64,000 bases of DNA from Sedimentisphaerales bacterium. GTDB taxonomy: Bacteria; Planctomycetota; Phycisphaerae; Sedimentisphaerales; UBA12454. The stretch is from positions 66,901 to 130,900 of the forward strand of contig JAFGGI010000042.1 in NCBI GenBank assembly GCA_016930635.1, written 5' to 3'. A program made the translations under genes and the position numbers. This document shows positions 59,182-64,000 of the stretch, one piece after another. Numbering within the stretch: the first letter of the stretch is position 1; each line of letters opens with the position of its first letter. The notes under the pieces are model-generated. The model was given only the letters and a program-made list of their open reading frames with translations. It was not told the origin of the DNA and made no database searches.

Positions 59182-61265
59182 ATATTGGCCAGTTTCCTGT
59201 AAACCTTTACAACCTCCCCGGCAGTTCTTTCCCATGTAAACAATTTATTTCTTTCCCTTCCCGCCTTAATAAGCCGCTGAACTAAATCTTTATCCGTCGA
59301 TATCTTCACGATCGCCTCAGATATTGACTCCGTACTGAACGGGTCAACATATAACGCCGCCTCCCCGGCAACTTCAGGCATAGAAGAACAGTTAGAAGTA
59401 ATCACAGGAGCACCGCATGCAAAAGCTTCAAGAATAGGTATTCCAAATCCCTCATAGAGACTTGCAAAAATAAATCCTTGCGCACAGCCCAGCCACAAAC
59501 GGAGATCATCAACGATCCCCGCCCAGACAACATTATTATAAAAACCGGCTTTCAGCTTCCGCGAAAATTCACGCTCCCTTTTGGCAAGCTGCCCGACAAC
59601 TACAAGCTTCATATCCCCGTCCAGTAAATATCGGCAACCCTCGAACGCCTCGACTATCCGGGGTATATTTTTCCGACTGTCAGGTGAAGAAATAACCACA
59701 AGAAAATTATCTAACTTTTCCCCGATAGCCGACGACAGCCTGTCTTTAATTTCCTCCTGTTCGCCGGCCGAATAAAAAACAGGATCAATACCCGGTGCAA
59801 GAGGTACTATATCAACCTTCTCAGTCTTGATGCCGAACACAGAACACAAATCCTCTTTCGTCGATTCGGAAATAGCCAGAAAATGGTCTGCCCTTTTAAC
59901 CGCAGACTCAAAAAATCCGAGCTTTGACCTCTTATATAACCGAGGCAGCTTATAACGTCTCAGATCATATACCGTCATTAAACGAGGCTTGGTCTTGGTA
60001 GGCGGCATTAAATGATGAAAACAATGATAAATATCAAAATCACCTGTCAGAGATTCGAGCTTGGGATAGTCAAAATGATTCCAGAAATTCTCCAGCCACC
60101 GCATCTTGACCGTTAAGGTCTTCTGCTCCGTGATACCGCGAAGCTCATACTTCACAACCTCTTCTGCTCTTGATGCAAATCGGCCCGAATGAAATAATAT
60201 CATTTCGGGCTTCTCCTTAAGTTTGGCAAAACCTTCAAGAATACCCGTCCCGAATGTGTAAAAACCGGAAAACCTGTTCACTAAAACAGGATTAAAATCA
60301 ATCGCTATTTTAATATCCGATATAGACCTCGCCTTTTTAACAGCCAACTGCTGCCGCCCGGCAATATCCTTTTCACCAGTCCGTAACGCCGGGTGAAGCC
60401 TGTTCTGCGCCAGCAAAAGCCAGCAGAAAGATTTCAAATTAAAATGCCTTCGCAAAGAGTCTTTCAAAAGCTCACAGGCTTCCTTTTCCTTCGACTCCCT
60501 GATAGCGCTCCTCGCAGCCCTGTACTGCTCCTTGCTCAATCGACGCATCGCAAGATTGCCGGGAATAATATCTTTGCCGCCCTTGTTAAAGTAAAAATTC
60601 TCCAGCACTTTATACTCTGTATTCCTGTTAACAAAAGACAGTTGAGATATATTGCCGCTATGTCTTCGTCTCTTGAACACGGGCTCCTGAAGACCGATGA
60701 AATCATATTTCATCGAAAGCCTCAGCCACAGATCGTAGTCAGAACACACCGGAAGCGATGCATCGAACCCGCCTTCACCGACCAGCATCCTGTTGGGAAA
60801 AAGAGAACCGCAGGAATGTATCAATATATTCTCAAAAAGGTATCTGGTGATCCTGCCGCTGTAAAGCTTCCGCTTTCTCCTTCGCAGAATATCACCATTC
60901 TCATCGATCGCAACATAAGGCCCGTAAACAATCACGTCGTCAGCCCCGTCAGGCATAGCCTTTATCATTTTTTCAAGCGCATCAGGATACAAAAGATCGT
61001 CTGAATCAAGGAATGATATATACTTTCCTTTCGCAAGCTCGATAAGTTTATTCCTCGCTGCCGCATCGCCGGCATTTTCCTGCCAGTAGTAACGAACGTT
61101 ATAACCGTTATCCTCAAGCATCTTTCTCGTGCCGTCGGTCGAACCGTCATCAACTATAACAACTTCAAAATCCTTATACGTCTGCACAAAAACACTGTCC
61201 AGCGTCTCTTTAAGGAGAAATTCCCTGTTATAGGTTGGAATACAAACACTGATATTCGGCGCCAT
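59178..61265 (-). CDS. Bifunctional GT2-GT4 glycosyltransferase fusion
   Basis: 695 residues. N-terminal GT2 (about 1-260): [33 protein letters not shown]-terminal GT4 (about 330-690): [40 protein letters not shown], and EX7E in [15 protein letters not shown] with [14 protein letters not shown], typical of WbaZ/mannosyltransferase-like GT4. The start is supported by GAGG six bases before the ATG. Two successive sugars may be added by one protein. Thirty-five bases after the ABC exporter. Confidence 0.92.
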   Translation of the reverse strand: MAPNISVCIPTYNREFLLKETLDSVFVQTYKDFEVVIVDDGSTDGTRKMLEDNGYNVRYYWQENAGDAAARNKLIELAKGKYISFLDSDDLLYPDALEKMIKAMPDGADDVIVYGPYVAIDENGDILRRRKRKLYSGRITRYLFENILIHSCGSLFPNRMLVGEGGFDASLPVCSDYDLWLRLSMKYDFIGLQEPVFKRRRHSGNISQLSFVNRNTEYKVLENFYFNKGGKDIIPGNLAMRRLSKEQYRAARSAIRESKEKEACELLKDSLRRHFNLKSFCWLLLAQNRLHPALRTGEKDIAGRQQLAVKKARSISDIKIAIDFNPVLVNRFSGFYTFGTGILEGFAKLKEKPEMILFHSGRFASRAEEVVKYELRGITEQKTLTVKMRWLENFWNHFDYPKLESLTGDFDIYHCFHHLMPPTKTKPRLMTVYDLRRYKLPRLYKRSKLGFFESAVKRADHFLAISESTKEDLCSVFGIKTEKVDIVPLAPGIDPVFYSAGEQEEIKDRLSSAIGEKLDNFLVVISSPDSRKNIPRIVEAFEGCRYLLDGDMKLVVVGQLAKREREFSRKLKAGFYNNVVWAGIVDDLRLWLGCAQGFIFASLYEGFGIPILEAFACGAPVITSNCSSMPEVAGEAALYVDPFSTESISEAIVKISTDKDLVQRLIKAGRERNKLFTWERTAGEVVKVYRKLANI

Positions 61266-61300
61266 CCGCTACCTCAATTCCTGCAAACATCACCCCGCGA

Positions 61301-63448
61301 TCAGGTCACTATCAACTGTGTCTCATAAAGGCCTTTGTATAAATTACAGCTCTTTACAAGCTCTTCATGAACACCCTGGGCAATAACTCTGCCGTGATCC
61401 ATAACTATTATCCTGTCAGCCGATATTACTGTGCTGAATCTGTGTGCTATAACAAAACAGGTCCTGCCCTGCATAATCTCCGACAGCGCATCATGAATCT
61501 TCGCTTCACTGTCCGCGTCAACCTGGCTCATCGCCTCATCGAAGATCAATATAGATGGATTCTTCAGCATCGCCCGTGCGATTACTATCCGCTGCAGCTG
61601 CCCCCCGCTAAAGCCCGCGCTGTGTTCACCGATAACCGTATTATAACCGCCAGGCAAAGGCTCGATAAACTCATGTGCATAAGCTCGTCTCGAAGCAGCC
61701 ACTATCTCTTCCATACTCGCATCCATCTTGCCGTAACCGATATTGGCAGCTACCGTATCATTAAACGTAACAACATGCTGACTGACCATACTTATCTGGT
61801 CCCGCAGGCTCTTAAAGCTCATATCACGAATATCGACCCCGTTAAACATCACCTGCCCGACCCGCGGATCATAGAACCGCGGCAGAAGATTAACAAGGGT
61901 CGTCTTGCCCGACCCATTAGGACCCACTACCGCAACGGTCTGTCCTGCATCTATCACAAGATTCAGATCCTCCAGAACATCTTTATCGCTTTTAGGATAA
62001 CGAAAAGATATATTCCTGAATTCTATCCTGTTCCTCAAAACCTCCATTTCCACCGCACCAGGCTTCTCATATTCCGGCGACATATCAATAACCGCATAAA
62101 TCCTCTCCGCCGCGGCATTTGCCTGCTGCACTCTATTCCATACATCGCTGCTCTTGCGAACAGACTCCGCCGTCACGCCAAGCATAACAAGAAGCGTAAA
62201 AAACGCACTCGATTCCATCCTCGAATTCGTCACCCAGTACACCCCGACCATAAGCGCCGTCGAACCCGCTATCATACCAATAATTTCCATTATCGGGCCC
62301 GTCGCCGCATCAACCTTTTCAACCTTCAAAACCCTCTTAAGATATTTCTGATTCACATCATTAAAAACATCCCTCTCATACCCCTGGCGATTATAAACCT
62401 TCACCACCGCGATCGCCTTCATAGCCTCTTCGAGCTTGCCAAGTATCAATGCACTGCTCACCAGCGCCTTTTTGGAAGCCTTTTTTATCTTCCTGCCCAA
62501 AAACTCACCAAACCCTATCGTCGCCGGCGCAATCGCAAGAAAAATAACCACAAGCTGCCAGTTTATAAGCGCTGCAAAAGTCAAAGTGCCAAGCGCCTTC
62601 AAAGGCTCCCGCAAAGCCTTATCGAACAGAACCGTTACCCCCTTCGCACAGTTTGCAATATCATTAACCAGCCTGCTCGTGATATCACTTGTGCCTTCAC
62701 TGGAGAAAAATCCCAAAGGCAGATCCATAGAATGTGAAAAAACATCCGTCCTGAGCTGCGTGATCGCCGTCTGCACAACTTTACTCGCCATATATCTCTG
62801 TACAAATCTCGCAATGCACCGCAAAATCGTAACCACAGACATAAGCAGGATTATCATAATAACAACCTTCAGCATCGTCTCTTTCGACTGCTGCCTCGGC
62901 ACAAAACTTACCAGCCATTGAGCCCAGTCCATATATGCCCGCTTAACGCCGCAGTCCATCTCAAGCTCGACAGGCACAAGTTCCCCCAGCGAATCGTGAC
63001 GCTTGACCTGCAGTTTTAATTTCTCACCGTCACCTGCATTTGCAATTTCACACATAAGCTCAGGCGACAATATCCTCTCATTAACATCATTTACAAGCAA
63101 TTTGCCGGCCCCGACGATCATATCGCCCTGCCGCAGTCTCGCCGCCTGCGCAGCTTCATCATCCTTTATATTTGTAACAAGAAGATAATATGCAATATCC
63201 CTGGTCTGAGTACTCGTATAGTCGGCAGTATCAGGAACATAAAAATCCAGCCCATACCGCCATTCACACACCCGCCTGTCAACCCAGCAGCTAAGCCCTT
63301 CTTCCCCCATCATAACCTTAAGCAAAGGCATAATAGTCGCAAAACTCAGCGAATACAGAACACCTACCGCAAACGCCGAGATAACTATGACTATTACCCT
63401 CGGCCATTGCGGCCGGATATATTTAAATATACGCCCTACTGCGCTCAT
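61301..63448 (-). CDS. MsbA-like ABC exporter with extracytoplasmic PDZ-like insertion
   Basis: 715 residues from the ATG at 63448; a 20-residue upstream extension is doubtful. First membrane helix about 16-40, then an insertion of about 140 residues (45-185) before the second helix, with a PDZ-like pattern at about 88-165 (YYLLVTNIK, AARLRQGDMIVGAG, VNDVNERILSPE, GEKLKLQVKR). Then the ABC-exporter membrane domain and a complete ATPase: Walker A GPNGSGKTT (about 508-516), FSGGQLQR, ILIFDEAMSQVD, IAHRFST. Likely lipid or glycolipid flippase; the insertion is unusual for the family. Confidence 0.9.
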   Translation of the reverse strand: MSAVGRIFKYIRPQWPRVIVIVISAFAVGVLYSLSFATIMPLLKVMMGEEGLSCWVDRRVCEWRYGLDFYVPDTADYTSTQTRDIAYYLLVTNIKDDEAAQAARLRQGDMIVGAGKLLVNDVNERILSPELMCEIANAGDGEKLKLQVKRHDSLGELVPVELEMDCGVKRAYMDWAQWLVSFVPRQQSKETMLKVVIMIILLMSVVTILRCIARFVQRYMASKVVQTAITQLRTDVFSHSMDLPLGFFSSEGTSDITSRLVNDIANCAKGVTVLFDKALREPLKALGTLTFAALINWQLVVIFLAIAPATIGFGEFLGRKIKKASKKALVSSALILGKLEEAMKAIAVVKVYNRQGYERDVFNDVNQKYLKRVLKVEKVDAATGPIMEIIGMIAGSTALMVGVYWVTNSRMESSAFFTLLVMLGVTAESVRKSSDVWNRVQQANAAAERIYAVIDMSPEYEKPGAVEMEVLRNRIEFRNISFRYPKSDKDVLEDLNLVIDAGQTVAVVGPNGSGKTTLVNLLPRFYDPRVGQVMFNGVDIRDMSFKSLRDQISMVSQHVVTFNDTVAANIGYGKMDASMEEIVAASRRAYAHEFIEPLPGGYNTVIGEHSAGFSGGQLQRIVIARAMLKNPSILIFDEAMSQVDADSEAKIHDALSEIMQGRTCFVIAHRFSTVISADRIIVMDHGRVIAQGVHEELVKSCNLYKGLYETQLIVT

Positions 63449-63516
63449 TTCGTAAACTTTCAATAAATTATCGCTAAATACGATAACAGAATAGAGTTCT
63501 CGGGTCAAGAATAGTA

Positions 63517-64000
63517 TTATTCAGGTTTAATGCCCATCACTTTTCTTAGTTTTCTGCCTTTGTCTTCGACCTGGTCCGTTTCAAAATTCAGCACGGCATA
63601 TTCGCCATGATATTTCTTCGCGGCCGCATCATACGCCTTCGCCGCCTCGATCTCATCATCAAAGGAGCCTAAATTCTTCTTTACCCTGTTAGACGATATA
63701 GACACCCGCCATTTCTTACCCGAGCTGGCGAGACGAACGCCCCTGTATTTGGAACTGCTCTTTTTTATTTGTCTAATGTTACAACTATTTTGCGATGGTG
63801 TTGCAAAACGCAGATTAGCTCTGGTATTATTGAGGCCCTGGCGGTCTCTATGGTCAACTATCATTCCTTTAGGCGCCTTCATAATCATTCTGTGCATATA
63901 TATTATTTTTCTGTCCTCCAGACAACCTGCGTAATACGGACCTGGCTCACTGCCCAAAAGTACCCAGCAATATTTTGACATTTCGGGGTAATCTTCGGGG
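63517..64000 (-). CDS. HNH-AP2 composite protein, 5' end beyond the window
   Basis: At least 154 residues from the ATG at 63981, but the frame stays open to the edge (PEDYPE before that Met), matching the usual N-terminus of this family, so the gene is cut by the window. HNH-type nuclease part with YMHRMIM, VDHRDRQGLNNTRANLR and PSQNSCNIR, followed by an AP2 DNA-binding domain (SKYRGVRLASSGKKWRVSI, LGSFDDEIEAAKAYDAAAKKYHGEYAVLNF). Such genes are common in phage and homing contexts and abundant in some Planctomycetota. Not related to the glycan pathway. Confidence 0.87.
   Translation of the reverse strand, partial: PEDYPEMSKYCWVLLGSEPGPYYAGCLEDRKIIYMHRMIMKAPKGMIVDHRDRQGLNNTRANLRFATPSQNSCNIRQIKKSSSKYRGVRLASSGKKWRVSISSNRVKKNLGSFDDEIEAAKAYDAAAKKYHGEYAVLNFETDQVEDKGRKLRKVMGIKPE

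Noticed and set aside
60393-61004. 203-codon plus-strand open frame
   Set aside because: Antisense to the GT2 half of the fusion gene; no recognisable motif or ribosome site.
61367-62737. 456-codon plus-strand open frame
   Set aside because: It is exactly antisense to the ABC exporter, whose motifs are complete; the translation is basic and low in family-like features, so it is a shadow.
1-64000. CRISPR arrays, tRNA, rRNA, insertion sequences
   Set aside because: No regularly spaced repeats, no cloverleaf or rRNA-like stretch, and no transposase frame were seen.

Overview
This window is almost entirely a surface-glycan (O-antigen / exopolysaccharide / glycolipid) biosynthesis region. It holds 63 supported protein genes and no rRNA, tRNA, CRISPR array or transposase. 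A PEP-CTERM protein (20.0-20.7 kb, ending in a PEP motif, a hydrophobic stretch and a basic tail), a second short PEP-CTERM-like protein and a composite HNH-AP2 protein at the right edge point to a Gram-negative-type bacterium with an exosortase system. A planctomycete of the Phycisphaerae/Sedimentisphaerales type fits best. This is an inference from gene content, not a proven placement.

Layout. (1) 57-19483, plus strand, 18 closely packed genes: two sugar-nucleotide epimerases, then an unusual carbon-metabolism module. The module has thiamine-diphosphate E1 alpha and beta, an SDR, a methyltransferase, an acetylating acetaldehyde dehydrogenase, a 4-hydroxy-2-oxovalerate aldolase and an acetolactate-synthase-like lyase, bracketed by two paralogous methyltransferases. 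A GT2, a radical SAM protein, two related membrane proteins (one carrying GtrA), an alcohol dehydrogenase and two large GT-C-like membrane proteins follow. (2) 19484-21237: a small SAP-like protein, two PEP-CTERM-type proteins and a regulatory interval with a consensus promoter and an intrinsic terminator. (3) 52551 down to 21238, minus strand: 31 genes with no gap above about 36 bases, read as one very long transcription unit. In transcription order it encodes a radical SAM protein, a nonulosonic-acid-like block (NeuB, NeuD, TIM-barrel protein, CBS-DegT fusion, Gfo/Idh, CMP-sugar synthetase, SDR), an acetyltransferase, a flippase, methyltransferases, a deacetylase-like protein, a CDP-3,6-dideoxyhexose block (RfbF, RfbG, RfbH, RmlC-like, reductase), Gmd, alternating glycosyltransferases and methyltransferases, the initiating polyprenyl-phosphate sugar transferase and a TPR membrane protein. 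(4) 52879-59181, plus strand: rmlA-rmlC-rmlD-rmlB for dTDP-L-rhamnose, then three glycosyltransferases. (5) 64000-59178, minus strand: HNH-AP2 protein (cut by the edge), an MsbA-like ABC exporter with a PDZ-like insertion, and a GT2-GT4 fusion.

How it works together. The encoded enzymes can make dTDP-rhamnose, a GDP-6-deoxy-4-ketohexose, a CDP-3,6-dideoxyhexose and a CMP-activated nonulosonic-acid-like sugar. The lipid carrier is primed by the PHPT at 23.1-24.4 kb, extended by about ten glycosyltransferases, methylated at several positions and flipped by the Wzx-like protein. No obvious Wzy, Wzz, WaaL or exosortase was recognised.

The most interesting candidate for an undescribed system is the 2.7-10.8 kb module. 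It places an intact DmpF/DmpG-type aldolase-dehydrogenase pair and two kinds of thiamine-diphosphate enzyme inside a glycan locus. I infer that it builds a carbon-extended or branched sugar, or an acyl-type substituent. The chemistry is not proven by sequence.
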